A stretch of 64,000 nucleotides of DNA from Chitinophaga vietnamensis (GCF_902167635.1 NZ_CABHMS010000010.1:170449-234448); one strand, 5' to 3'. Numbered from the stretch's first letter, positions 45,696 to 54,628 are shown. The notes: generated by a model not told the origin, from the sequence alone. Program-made: numbers and translations.

Positions 45696-47012
45696 ATGAG
45701 CTTCAATATCGACAAACAGACCGTAGATGAACTGAACCTGATGGGTAAATACCGGAACGGTTCTGTATACCACCTGTTCAACCAGGTGAAGACGAGGGGA
45801 GGAGAGCAATTGCTGGACGATATGTTCCGCCATCCGCTCGAAGATGATACCGCTATCAACGAGCGTGCCGCCATTTTCCGTTCCTTCCAGCAGGCGAAGC
45901 TGGCCTTTCCTTTCGATGTATCGCAGCTGCACCTGATGCGTGAATACCTCGATGGCGGCGCTCAGCGCAGCGCTGCCGTGATCATGATAGACATGCTGAT
46001 CAAAAAAGGACTGGCTACCCTCACCCGCGATGAAAGATACCGCCGCGCCGTGCAGGGCTTACAAGCTACCATCGTAACGCTGAAACGCTGCCACCTGTTT
46101 TTACAAACGCTGCAACCTGCTACCAGTATGCATGCAGCGCGCATCGCGCTGATCAGGGGTATACTGGCAGACAGCCAGGTGGACAAGCTCATGAACATAG
46201 ATATCTACCAGCCGCTCTCTGTGAGCACGATGGCTTCCTATGATCATCTGCTGAAAGGACCGCTGCGGGAGGCGATGGAGCAGGTATTGACATTCATCTA
46301 CGAACTGGATGTGAACATCGCGGTGAGCGATGTGGCGCGCGAGAAAAAATTCGCTTATGCATCAGCGCTGCCGAAAGGAAAGAATATCTTATCGCTGACC
46401 TCAATGCGTCATCCTTGTCTGCAGGGCGCTGTAGGCAATGATGTTATTATGCAGGAAAACAGCAACGTGCTTTTTCTCACCGGTGCTAATATGGCTGGTA
46501 AATCCACGCTGATGAAGTCTGTAGGCATCTCCATGTATCTCGCTCATATGGGATTCCCTGTGGCAGCAGATGCCATGACCTTCTCCGTAAGGGAAGGCAT
46601 CTATTCTTCCATCAACGTGGCTGATAATATTCATCTCGGCTACAGCCATTTCTATGCAGAGGTGGTGCGCGTGAAACAGGCCGCAGAAGCGGCTGCTAGC
46701 GGCAATCGCCTCCTGCTGATGTTTGATGAACTGTTCAAAGGTACCAATGTGAAAGATGCTTATGATGGCACATTGGCTGTTACATCTGCCTTTGCCGAAT
46801 ACCAGGACTGTCTCTTTATCGTATCCACGCACATCATTGAAGTAGGAGAGGCATTGAAAGGCCATCACAATATCCGCTTTGCGTTCCTGCCTACCGTGAT
46901 GGAAGGCACAAGGCCGCGTTATACCTACCGCTTGCAGGAAGGTATTACGGAAGACAGGCAAGGGATGATGATCATCCGTAACGAAGGCATCCTGGAGCTG
47001 ATCGGTTCCTGA
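45696..47012 (+). CDS. MutS-like ATPase 2, paralogue of the preceding gene
   Basis: A 438-residue protein clearly homologous to the previous one over its full length (NLMGKYRNGSVYHLFNQVKT, RGGEQLLDDMFRHPLEDD, Walker A GANMAGKST from residue 263, SHFYAEVVRVKQAAEA, LLMFDELFKGTNVKDA, VSTHIIEVGEAL). As in its neighbour, the mismatch-binding and connector domains are missing. MutS proteins act as dimers, so the pair could form a heterodimer. It starts 9 bp after gene 1. Confidence 0.9.
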   Translation: MSFNIDKQTVDELNLMGKYRNGSVYHLFNQVKTRGGEQLLDDMFRHPLEDDTAINERAAIFRSFQQAKLAFPFDVSQLHLMREYLDGGAQRSAAVIMIDMLIKKGLATLTRDERYRRAVQGLQATIVTLKRCHLFLQTLQPATSMHAARIALIRGILADSQVDKLMNIDIYQPLSVSTMASYDHLLKGPLREAMEQVLTFIYELDVNIAVSDVAREKKFAYASALPKGKNILSLTSMRHPCLQGAVGNDVIMQENSNVLFLTGANMAGKSTLMKSVGISMYLAHMGFPVAADAMTFSVREGIYSSINVADNIHLGYSHFYAEVVRVKQAAEAAASGNRLLLMFDELFKGTNVKDAYDGTLAVTSAFAEYQDCLFIVSTHIIEVGEALKGHHNIRFAFLPTVMEGTRPRYTYRLQEGITEDRQGMMIIRNEGILELIGS

Positions 47013-47041
47013 CGTTTTTTAAAATTTCAAAAACTAACCAC

Positions 47042-48517
47042 ATGAAGAGATGGATGATTTCCGGCGCCGCCGCCCTGCTCGCGCTTTGCAGCATGCGGGT
47101 TTCGGCGCAGGAGAAAAAATTAGCTAATCTGACCAGGGAAGATTTTATTGCAGACTTCAAACTCGCGGTAGAGATATTGAAGCAGCAGCATCCGAATCCG
47201 TACAAGTTCATCGACTCCGTTACCTTTCAACGCAAGGTGGATTCGCTGATGACAAAAGCGGCCACAGCGCCCGATGTGCTTTCCTGTCTGCAATATTCTC
47301 CTGTTTATCTCGTGAGAGATGTACATACCAGTTTGAGTGTGAGCAACGACAATGCGAAAGAGTTGTACAGTATGATCAACTTTTTCCCGTTTCCGGTGGT
47401 GATAGAGCGTGGCAAGATACTCATCAACATCAAGGGAGGCAGCATTCCTTTTGGTGCGGAAGTGATCAGTATCAACGGTGTGCCGGCGAAAGACCTGTTG
47501 CAGGCATTGTCTACGCCCGCTTACAGCGATGGTTACATCACCAGCGGTATGGACCGCCTCTATCCGAATTTCCAGGTGATGTATAGTTTGTTGTCGCCGC
47601 ATCAATCATCTTACCAGGTTAGTTATCTGATGCCGGGCAGTAAGGAAACAAAGAAAGTAACGCTGCCTTTTGCAGATCCTACTGCGGCCTTCCATGCCAG
47701 CAAGATGGCGGTATTCCCGGTAAACCTCTTGCAGCGCGCCTATTACATCTATAATAACTATTACGATGATACGAAAACAGGCGTGCTAACCGTCAATACC
47801 TTTGCCATCAACGAATCGGATGCTTATAAAGAGTTCAGCGAATTTTTCCGGGAGGTGAACAGGCGGCAATACAAACAGGTGGTGATCGATGTACGCAGCA
47901 ATGGTGGCGGTAATCCGGCTATCTCGGCGCTGCTGTATTCCTTCCTTACGGATGCACCATTCCGCAATGTCTATAATTACCGCACCCGCACCATCGGTAT
48001 TGCTTTCCCTGAATATGCGGTAGCTGACAACGGCAGAAGATTATCTGACGAAGACCTGCAAAGCCAGAGGAATTTCCTTTATCAGCGTTTCGACCGCGAT
48101 AGCAGCGGTTTCTACGTAGGCAATGCCCGTCTGCGTGATGGTCTGCTCGAAAATTTCCCGCCGGATAAAGATGCTTTTCATGGCAAGGTATATGTGCTCA
48201 CCGGTGGTGGAACCGTATCCGCCGCTACTTATTTTGCATCCCTGGTGCAGAAGAACAAACGCGGGCTGGTGATTGGCAAGGAAACGGGTAGTGGCGCGGC
48301 TGCTACTACGGCAGCATGGTTCATGAAATACCTGCTGCCACGTACGAAATCTGTGCTAAATGTACCGATGTCGGAATTGTATTTCTTTAATGCCGCCACC
48401 GATGAAGGCCATGGCATTATGCCGGATAAAGAGGTGCCGATGGATAAATTTGTTTCGTATATACAGGCAGGTAAGGATCCCGAACTAAGCTACACCCTTG
48501 AATATTTGGTTATTTGA
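47042..48517 (+). CDS. S41 family serine peptidase, secreted
   Basis: A 491-residue protein with a signal peptide (MISGAAALLALCSMRVSAQ), an N-terminal helical domain, a PDZ-like part (PFGAEVISINGVPAKDLLQA) and the S41 core: VVIDVRSNGGGNPAISALLY, YVLTGGGTVSAATYFASLV with the nucleophile Ser393, and GKETGSGAAATTAAWF. C-terminal-processing-type proteases of this family cut peptides in the periplasm. It ends the operon that starts with SusC, 29 bp after the second MutS-like gene, and the stop codon lies in the arm of a long terminator palindrome. Confidence 0.9.
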   Translation: MKRWMISGAAALLALCSMRVSAQEKKLANLTREDFIADFKLAVEILKQQHPNPYKFIDSVTFQRKVDSLMTKAATAPDVLSCLQYSPVYLVRDVHTSLSVSNDNAKELYSMINFFPFPVVIERGKILINIKGGSIPFGAEVISINGVPAKDLLQALSTPAYSDGYITSGMDRLYPNFQVMYSLLSPHQSSYQVSYLMPGSKETKKVTLPFADPTAAFHASKMAVFPVNLLQRAYYIYNNYYDDTKTGVLTVNTFAINESDAYKEFSEFFREVNRRQYKQVVIDVRSNGGGNPAISALLYSFLTDAPFRNVYNYRTRTIGIAFPEYAVADNGRRLSDEDLQSQRNFLYQRFDRDSSGFYVGNARLRDGLLENFPPDKDAFHGKVYVLTGGGTVSAATYFASLVQKNKRGLVIGKETGSGAAATTAAWFMKYLLPRTKSVLNVPMSELYFFNAATDEGHGIMPDKEVPMDKFVSYIQAGKDPELSYTLEYLVI

Positions 48518-48593
48518 TTATTTGTTTATTTAAATATTTAGCCCCCGCAGCATGCTACGGGGGCTAAATATTTAAATAAACAAATAATCAAAT
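48512..48593. terminator. 82-bp near-perfect palindrome, bidirectional terminator
   Basis: Arms 48512-48547 and 48558-48593 are exact reverse complements over 36 bp (atttgattatttgtttattt...gcccccg), and the 10-base loop is itself mostly self-complementary. The left arm starts in the last codon of the S41 gene (ATT TGA); the right arm reaches the first base of the stop of the convergent LamG gene. The GC base with AT-rich flanks fits termination in both directions. Confidence 0.85.
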
Positions 48594-50044
48594 TAGTTGC
48601 CGTAGTTGTACAGCTGCTGTACCTCGTTAGCGGTGATCTGTCTGCCATAGATACGTACTTCTTCCATGGCGCCTTTCAGGAAGTAGCCATTGGTAGGAGA
48701 AGTGATCTCATCGCGGCCGAGGTACATTTTAACTGTAGCTGGCGCGTTGGCAGGCAGTATGCCGGAAGTAACGTTGTCGAGCACACCATCGACGTAGAAG
48801 GAAACCTGCTGAAATGCATAGCTGTAGATGCAGGTAACCATGTGCCAGCCATTGAGACCAATTATTTTGGTGCCGAAAGCATTGGGATCATTGCCACCGG
48901 GGCCGAAGCCTGCTACGGCATAAGGAGAAGCGGCATAACCTCTAACGGCATAGCAGAAGCCACCAGGTCCGTTGTCACGTTTGGTAAGGATTTCGGAGCC
49001 ATAAGAGGCGTTGTAGTCGTCCAGTTTCACCCAGGCATTCAGTGTGAAATCGGTATTGGTGAGGCGAAGGTCGGCAGAATCATTTACTGCGATAAAGCTG
49101 CTGCTGCCATTGAAATAGGAAGCGCCATTTGTTTTACCGCGGCTGTCCGTTGTATAGGAGATGCTGGTAGCTACGCCATTGTGGTTGTTGCCGGAGATAT
49201 CGGTGGCGCCTCTGGCGCCGTCCAGCGGCCAGTAAGCGATCAGGCCATTGTTCAGCGTATTTGGATTGTAGAGGTTCTGTATTTCAGCGGCGCTGAGTGC
49301 CCTGTTATAGATGCGGATATCATTCAGTGCGCCTTGCAGGAAATAGCCGTTGGTAGGCGAAGTAACTTCATCACGGCCGATGTACAGTTTGGCGGTGGCG
49401 GGTGCATTAGCGGGCAATATGCCGGTGGTAACGTTATCCAGTACGCCGTCTACATACAAAGTAATTTTCTGTTGCGCTAGGTTGTACACGGTGGTGGTCA
49501 TGTGCCAGGCGCCGGTGGTAACGGTTTTGGAGCCGAATGCGTTCGGATCGTTACCGCCAGGGCCGAAACCTATTACGCCATAAGGATTGGCGGCATAACC
49601 TCTGATCGAGTAGCAGTAGCCACCAGGCCCGTTGTCGCGCTTGGTGACGATTTCAGAGCCATAAGATGAGTTGTATGAATCCAGTTTCACCCATGCGTTG
49701 ATGGTAAAATCGGTATTCGTTAAACGCAGGTCTGCCTGATCATCTACGGAAATATAGCTGCTGCTTCCGTTGAAGTAGAACGCGCCATTTTTGGTGCCGA
49801 ACCTGTCCGTGGTGAAGCCGGTATTATACGCAACACCGTGGTGGAAGTGGCCGGAGCGGTCGTTGGCATAGGAGAGGCTGTCCAGCGGCCACCAGGCGAT
49901 CAGGCCTGCGGTATCGCTGAGCAGTTCAGTATGCGCTTTGGGAGCCATGGCAGGCTCGTTGATCGCTGTTTTCGAGCAGGAAAACAGGGCTGCCATTGTT
50001 AAGCCGCAGAGGCTAACATTCTTCAGGATTTGTGTTGCTTTCAT
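48593..50044 (-). CDS. Lipoprotein with two LamG-like domains
   Basis: A 483-residue protein with a lipobox (AALFSC) and two tandem concanavalin A/LamG-type domains of about 210 residues that are strongly alike (GLIAWWPLDSLSYANDRSGH and GLIAYWPLDGARGATDISGN; FYFNGSSSYISVDDQADLRL and SYFNGSSSFIAVNDSADLRL; both end in GYFL.GA....RIYxR). Such domains bind carbohydrates or other ligands at the surface. The high similarity of the two halves suggests an internal duplication. It converges with the S41 gene across the palindromic terminator. Confidence 0.88.
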   Translation of the reverse strand: MKATQILKNVSLCGLTMAALFSCSKTAINEPAMAPKAHTELLSDTAGLIAWWPLDSLSYANDRSGHFHHGVAYNTGFTTDRFGTKNGAFYFNGSSSYISVDDQADLRLTNTDFTINAWVKLDSYNSSYGSEIVTKRDNGPGGYCYSIRGYAANPYGVIGFGPGGNDPNAFGSKTVTTGAWHMTTTVYNLAQQKITLYVDGVLDNVTTGILPANAPATAKLYIGRDEVTSPTNGYFLQGALNDIRIYNRALSAAEIQNLYNPNTLNNGLIAYWPLDGARGATDISGNNHNGVATSISYTTDSRGKTNGASYFNGSSSFIAVNDSADLRLTNTDFTLNAWVKLDDYNASYGSEILTKRDNGPGGFCYAVRGYAASPYAVAGFGPGGNDPNAFGTKIIGLNGWHMVTCIYSYAFQQVSFYVDGVLDNVTSGILPANAPATVKMYLGRDEITSPTNGYFLKGAMEEVRIYGRQITANEVQQLYNYGN

Positions 50045-50299
50045 AATAAATGGGATAATTCAATTTGGGTTTTCTGAATTGATGAGGGTTTTTTACTGGT
50101 ACAGAAATAACAATAAACAGATAGATTAACTGCTGTAAAAATAAAGAAAGCATACATGCTGCTGATGAAAAAAAGTAACATGCAAAGTTGAAATGCAGGA
50201 TGGTTGATAAGCGCGCAGGCCCTAAGTACAGTGGATGACAGGGGATTAAGAAAGTTGAGGATGACAAGTTTATTTTTTCGTATAACCGATAGCGTTATG

Positions 50300-50432
50300 A
50301 CAAGAATTAAACGGATTGGAAAGATTTAAAAATAGGAGATTTAAGCGAAGAAGCCCTTGAAGCGCTCAAAGCGCTTCAAGGGCTGGAGCCTTGTTGATCT
50401 TCCCGTTAAATCAGGAAAATCTTTCTAATCCT
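50300..50432. repeat. Dispersed palindromic element, copy 3, inverted
   Basis: The 33-nt core lies at 50352-50384 with the loop CAA instead of TTG, so this copy is in the opposite orientation to copies 1 and 2. The flanks agree: gatttaagcgaagaagccc on the left and ggagccttgttgatcttccc on the right match the inverted flanks of copies 1 and 2. Outer arms (ggaaagattt / aaatctttc) pair imperfectly. It lies between two codirectional minus-strand genes. Confidence 0.82.
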
Positions 50433-50601
50433 TAGTATTCTGCCAGGCCAAACAGGCTGACGTTTCTGAGCATTTTTGTTACGGTCATAGATGGCAGGAT
50501 AATTCAGTTAGGTTATTTAGTTTAAAATAAAAAAGGCGGTGAAGATATAGAAACGGTGCGGGTAGAAGCAGAGAAAAAAATGTCTTGTAAAGTTTGAAAT
50601 A

Positions 50602-50636
50602 ATTTACGGATTTCTTAAATCAAGAAATCCGTAAAT
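50602..50636 (-). terminator. Stem-loop downstream of the alpha/beta hydrolase gene
   Basis: Fifteen bases, atttacggatttctt (50602-50616), pair perfectly with 50622-50636 around the loop aaatc. It lies 15 bp beyond the stop of the minus-strand hydrolase gene and probably ends its transcript. Confidence 0.65.
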
Positions 50637-50651
50637 CAAGAAATCCAAAAA

Positions 50652-51428
50652 TTATCTATGCGATACTTCCTGCGCTGCCTGCATAATCACAGCGGCTACT
50701 TTCTTTGGCTGGGAAATATACACGGCATGACTGCCTTTGATCTCGGTTACTTTTGTATTGGAGCGTTTGTACATATTGCGTTGTATGTCGGGGTTGATAC
50801 TTTTATCTTCTGTGGCGATGATACCGAATGTGGGCTTGTTTCTCCAGGCGGCGTTGGTGATGGGGCTCACGAAACATTTGCCATAGAAGGCGCCCTGTGA
50901 GGCATACATAAACTCGGCTTCTTCTTTGCTGACATCCGCACAGAAACCGGCATGGTACTTTGCTTTATCGTAGTATACGATCCCTTTTTCATCGGGGGGC
51001 AATACGCCGTTTTCCGGAGCTGGCGGAGCTGTCTGGAACCATTTCAGGGCTGTTTCGCCATTGTCGGGCTGGAAGGCGGCGATATACACCAGTGCGGCTA
51101 CTTTCGGATGATTGCCCGCTTCTGTGATCACCGCGCCACCCCAGGAGTGGCCGGCCAGGATCGCCGGGCCATCCTGCGCATCCAGTGCAAGTTTGGTAGC
51201 TGTTACATCATCTTCCAGGGAAGTTAACGGATTTTGTACAACGGTAACATGATAGCCTTGTTTGGTCAGTTCTTCATAAACGCCTTTGTAACCGGAACCA
51301 TCGGCGAAGGCGCCATGTACCAATACTACATTTTTTACGGCTTGTGCATCGGCGCTGGTGGCGGCGCCTGCAGTGGAAAGAACGGTAGCCAGGGCAATGA
51401 CGCTGTGCTTTAATGTTTGCTTTTTCAT
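50652..51428 (-). CDS. Secreted alpha/beta hydrolase
   Basis: A 258-residue alpha/beta-fold hydrolase with a signal peptide (MKKQTLKHSVIALATVLSTA...ADAQ). VLVHGAFADGSGYKGV carries the oxyanion-hole HG motif, the nucleophile is Ser95 in AGHSWGG, and the likely catalytic His is in KGSHAVYISQP. The family includes esterases and haloperoxidase-like enzymes; the substrate is unknown. The start at 51428 opens on the signal peptide; an upstream in-frame start at 51461 lies in the probable promoter. An AraC regulator gene lies upstream in the same direction (95 bp). Confidence 0.88.
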   Translation of the reverse strand: MKKQTLKHSVIALATVLSTAGAATSADAQAVKNVVLVHGAFADGSGYKGVYEELTKQGYHVTVVQNPLTSLEDDVTATKLALDAQDGPAILAGHSWGGAVITEAGNHPKVAALVYIAAFQPDNGETALKWFQTAPPAPENGVLPPDEKGIVYYDKAKYHAGFCADVSKEEAEFMYASQGAFYGKCFVSPITNAAWRNKPTFGIIATEDKSINPDIQRNMYKRSNTKVTEIKGSHAVYISQPKKVAAVIMQAAQEVSHR

Positions 51429-51466
51429 ATTTTTTGTCGTTGAAGTGTTTGTTTGAATCAACGATA

Positions 51467-51474
51467 CAAAGGTG
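51467..51474 (-). promoter_or_regulatory. Possible -7 box of the hydrolase gene
   Basis: The minus strand reads tagCACCTTTGtatcg, one base away from TAnnTTTG, about 40 bp upstream of the hydrolase start. It overlaps the longer in-frame extension of the gene, which supports the shorter start. Confidence 0.35.
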
Positions 51475-51523
51475 CTACGAAAAGCAGGCGTAGCGGCAGG
51501 GCATATTTCCCGGTTACTTGTGG

Positions 51524-52384
51524 TTATTTCCCTTCTTTGGCAGTTGCAGGCGAATTCCTGAATTCTGATGGCGACAAACCCGCATTTTTCTTGAAGAAAC
51601 TGGAGAAATAAGCGACATCTTCAAAGCCCAGCTCAAAGGTGATATGCTTGATGGATTTATCGGTATAATATAAAAGTCGTTTAGCCTCTACCGTTATCCG
51701 CTCCTGGATCACCTGTGAGGGCGGCTTCTGGTTAAAGAGGGCGAAGAGGTTGGATAAAGTTTTGGGTGATTTGCAAAGCTGCTGCGCGTAGAAACTGACG
51801 GCGTGCTCCGACTTGAAATTGGCCTCTACGAGTAAATTGAATTTCCTGATAATATGGAAACGCTCGTCCTGCTGCTTTTTGGCAGGCACATAGCCCGACT
51901 TGGCCAGTCGCGTTACATAGATGATGAGCCGTTTCAACAGTACCAGCAGCATCTCATTCTGGATATGATCCGAGGTATTAAATTCTTCAATGAAAATGTC
52001 GGACAGCAACTGCAACTTCTGCCGGGATGCTTCGTCCAGCCGCACAAACAAATGATCCGTGCTGCTGAACAGGAAACCTACGCAGCTCACTTCACTGTCG
52101 TGGTCAATGATGCAATAGAACTCCCGGTTAAATTGCCAGGCCACAATGCTGGCGGCATCTTCAAAACTGAATGACTGGTTAAACAGCAGGGTGAGCAAGG
52201 AATCAGCAGGAAATTCATATTCCGCGCCATCGATGGTAACGGTTTGATTGGGGCCGGTGTTCCAGGCGATGGTAAAATATTTATTGAAGCGGTCTTTCGT
52301 GAAGCATAGCCGGTCGAAGCCTGCATCTTCTTTGAAGAGGAATATTTCCCCGCCTGTATTTTCTTCCCGGAGGTGGAGTTTCAT
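51524..52384 (-). CDS. AraC family transcription regulator
   Basis: A 286-residue protein with an N-terminal cupin-like sensing part (FTIAWNTGPNQTVTIDGAEY, FSFEDAASIVAWQFNREFY) and a C-terminal double helix-turn-helix (about 180-280: VSFYAQQLCKSPKTLSNLFA, ERITVEAKRLLYYTDKSIKH, TFELGFEDVAYFSSFFKKNA), which is the AraC/XylS DNA-binding signature. It may control the alpha/beta hydrolase gene just downstream; this is inferred from the arrangement. It lies 39 bp after the DKNYY gene. Confidence 0.92.
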   Translation of the reverse strand: MKLHLREENTGGEIFLFKEDAGFDRLCFTKDRFNKYFTIAWNTGPNQTVTIDGAEYEFPADSLLTLLFNQSFSFEDAASIVAWQFNREFYCIIDHDSEVSCVGFLFSSTDHLFVRLDEASRQKLQLLSDIFIEEFNTSDHIQNEMLLVLLKRLIIYVTRLAKSGYVPAKKQQDERFHIIRKFNLLVEANFKSEHAVSFYAQQLCKSPKTLSNLFALFNQKPPSQVIQERITVEAKRLLYYTDKSIKHITFELGFEDVAYFSSFFKKNAGLSPSEFRNSPATAKEGK

Positions 52385-52423
52385 GAGTAGTTTGTTGGTT
52401 ACCTTAATTTAATGATAAATCCT

Positions 52424-54541
52424 TTAGATATCATGCAGCACAAATGAGAAAAAGGTATTGCGTTCCAGTTCTTTCTGCACCGCCTCCCGCTTATCCACAT
52501 CCGCGATACGCGCAAGCGAATCCTTCAACGCAGCAGCCATATTAAGGCATTCGGTCAGTTTGGTTTCATCGACCCGGCCAAACATATGCGCATCTTTGAA
52601 CGTATAAAGGAGCATATCGGCATGTACATGGGGCGAAAGCGCGGTATGGTGGCGGTAAACGCGGTAGAGCCGCTCTTTGCCGAATGACTGGCCGCGCATA
52701 AAATAATCTTCGTATATCCGTGCCAGTAATTCCCGGTAGCGGGCATATCGGGCGGCGAGCGCTGCATCCTCAACGGAATCGGGGACCTGTGGCAGGTCCG
52801 GGAAATACATGATATCCGCAACGTGGCTGATGATGTTGGCGGTGGTAGCTGTACCTGGCTCCAGTTGCGCGATGGCTTCCAGCATTTCGAGGGTCACAAA
52901 AGGGTAGGTGTTGGCTTCCGCGAAGCGCCGCAGTTCAATAAAGTGCGCATGTTGCCAGATGGGTTCCAGGTCAGTGTCGGTCCATATATCTTTTAGCTTG
53001 TCGTAGCCATACACCAGGGCTTTGCGCACCTCTGCCACGGCGGCATCCAGCTGGCCGAGCTTTACATACGTGCAAGCCGTATGATGGAAGATATAAGGAT
53101 TAAGCCAGGCATAGCCTTTCACTTTTTCATAGATATCCAGCAAGGCCTCGTATTGCTGTTCCTGAAAACAGGCATGCATATAGTTGTTGATGGCGATATA
53201 AAAATCCCGCTTCAGTTGATGGGCAGGGTAGTAGGTGTCAAAGTGGCTACGCAACCACGTTTGAAAGGATTCATAGAAAGCCCGGTCGTATGCGCTGGGG
53301 GTGGGAGGCTGGTTATTTTCGAAGCGCCTGTTATTGATTTCGGCTGCAATTTTTTGGATGAAAGTGTCCGGATCTTCGTTGCGGATGATCTGTACGGGGC
53401 CATCGAAGGGCGATGGTTTATACAGGATCATGGTACCGTTCTTGTCGGCTGCAATGGCCAGCAGGCAATGGTTGTAATGAATGTTGGCCGGGAACCGCAG
53501 CACCCTGAACGTGGCCGGATCTACCGCTATCTGCTCTCTCCCTACATATACTGCCCGCTCGCCTGTTAAAATGATGCAATGCCAGAAATAGCCCCTTGTA
53601 TCAAATTGGTAAGCGCCGATACTTGCTTTGGCAATTACGAGATGATTGAAATAAATATTGTTGGCATCTACCGCATGATGATCGTCTACCACTTTAAAAG
53701 TAACGGGATCGGCTTCGGGTATCAGTTGCAGCTCTTCGTTGTATACGCCGATGGCGGATTTATAATAAATGAGTTCTGTCTGTTGCATCTTTTTGAAAGA
53801 AGCGGTATCCGTCAGCAGTATCTTGCCGCCTGTCACTACATAGCGGCCATCTGTGCCGCCATAGGGCGTTTGCCGGAACCGGGCTGCATCGAGCTGTTTG
53901 AATACGGATACATGGCCGCCGGGACGGTAGATATATTGCCCATTAAAAAAATACTCATCAAAAAAGAAGAGAGGCTGTGAGAAGCTGGCAGTATCCAGGT
54001 TTTTCAGCACTCCTTCCTGCCGGTGTTTTTCCGCCAGGGCCTTACATTTCCTGACGATGGCGCTGTCTACGATCTTCCCCTTATAAAATTCGTTGGCGAA
54101 ATCGCCTGTAACTTTTTTAAAGAACTGCTGCCGGATATCTTTCTCCAGCTGCTGCCAGTCGGCCGCCGGGATCTCTTTTACCGGCATGCATTGCTGACCG
54201 TTGATCTGATAAATATCCCGCAGGTCGGCCTGATCGAAATTGAGCGCATCATGCATACCGGCAATATAACCCACACCGGGCAGATCGGCAAAGGTGACCG
54301 CCCGCTGCAGAGCCGCCATTACCGGTGAAGCGGCAGGCAAAGGACCATAGTTAAAATAAAAATAGGCAAACAATACCTGTTCTTTTTTTAAATACCTGAA
54401 CACATAAAAATTCTTGCCCGGCTGGTTTAATGTGTCGAAGATGAAGGCGGCCAGCTGCTTTACAGGCGCCGTTCTCATGAAGGATTTGAATGATTTTTCA
54501 GTGAGGGGTATTTTCGCGAATATGGCTACGGGTTGTGACAT
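52424..54541 (-). CDS. DKNYY-domain protein with TPR-like C-terminal half
   Basis: A 705-residue protein. The middle contains repeats of the DKNYY type (DARRF/ADPVTFKVV, VDANNIYFNHLVIAKA, AVYVGREQIAVDPATFRVL), and the region from about residue 470 is helical with TPR-like pairs (NPYIFHHTACTYVKLGQLDA, YEALLDIYEKVKGYAWLNPY). No catalytic motif is seen. The start MSQPVAIFAKIPLTEKSF at 54541 is preferred: a -7-like box lies 21 bp upstream at 54562-54569, and a longer frame to 54610 would leave only 18 bp to the divergent gene. Function unknown; related proteins are often cytosolic. Confidence 0.75.
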   Translation of the reverse strand: MSQPVAIFAKIPLTEKSFKSFMRTAPVKQLAAFIFDTLNQPGKNFYVFRYLKKEQVLFAYFYFNYGPLPAASPVMAALQRAVTFADLPGVGYIAGMHDALNFDQADLRDIYQINGQQCMPVKEIPAADWQQLEKDIRQQFFKKVTGDFANEFYKGKIVDSAIVRKCKALAEKHRQEGVLKNLDTASFSQPLFFFDEYFFNGQYIYRPGGHVSVFKQLDAARFRQTPYGGTDGRYVVTGGKILLTDTASFKKMQQTELIYYKSAIGVYNEELQLIPEADPVTFKVVDDHHAVDANNIYFNHLVIAKASIGAYQFDTRGYFWHCIILTGERAVYVGREQIAVDPATFRVLRFPANIHYNHCLLAIAADKNGTMILYKPSPFDGPVQIIRNEDPDTFIQKIAAEINNRRFENNQPPTPSAYDRAFYESFQTWLRSHFDTYYPAHQLKRDFYIAINNYMHACFQEQQYEALLDIYEKVKGYAWLNPYIFHHTACTYVKLGQLDAAVAEVRKALVYGYDKLKDIWTDTDLEPIWQHAHFIELRRFAEANTYPFVTLEMLEAIAQLEPGTATTANIISHVADIMYFPDLPQVPDSVEDAALAARYARYRELLARIYEDYFMRGQSFGKERLYRVYRHHTALSPHVHADMLLYTFKDAHMFGRVDETKLTECLNMAAALKDSLARIADVDKREAVQKELERNTFFSFVLHDI

Positions 54542-54561
54542 GATGATAAACAATGAAGCGC

Positions 54562-54588
54562 CGAAGATAGTAATATTAATTATGTTTG
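54562..54588. promoter_or_regulatory. Divergent promoter region between DKNYY and TlpA-like genes
   Basis: On the plus strand TATGTTTG (54581-54588) is an exact TAnnTTTG box 40 bp before the ATG at 54629. On the minus strand TATCTTCG (54562-54569) is one base off the consensus, 21 bp before the preferred start at 54541. No clear TTG partner boxes are visible. Confidence 0.45.
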
Positions 54589-54628
54589 CCTTCACCCTTT
54601 TCATGATCATGAATGCCTATATAATGTC

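Larger units (their letters stand above)
50045..50651. other. 607-bp intergenic region with palindromic element and hairpin
   Basis: No gene is supported. The region holds copy 3 of the dispersed palindromic element (50300-50432) and a separate perfect stem-loop at 50602-50636. The stretch 50045-50290 should contain the promoter of the LamG gene; it is AT-rich but shows no full TTG/TAnnTTTG pair that I can place with confidence. Nothing else is seen. Confidence 0.6.

Noticed and set aside
44373-47012. Canonical mismatch repair MutS genes
   Set aside because: Both proteins are about 437 residues and start at the MutS core; the mismatch-binding and connector domains are absent.
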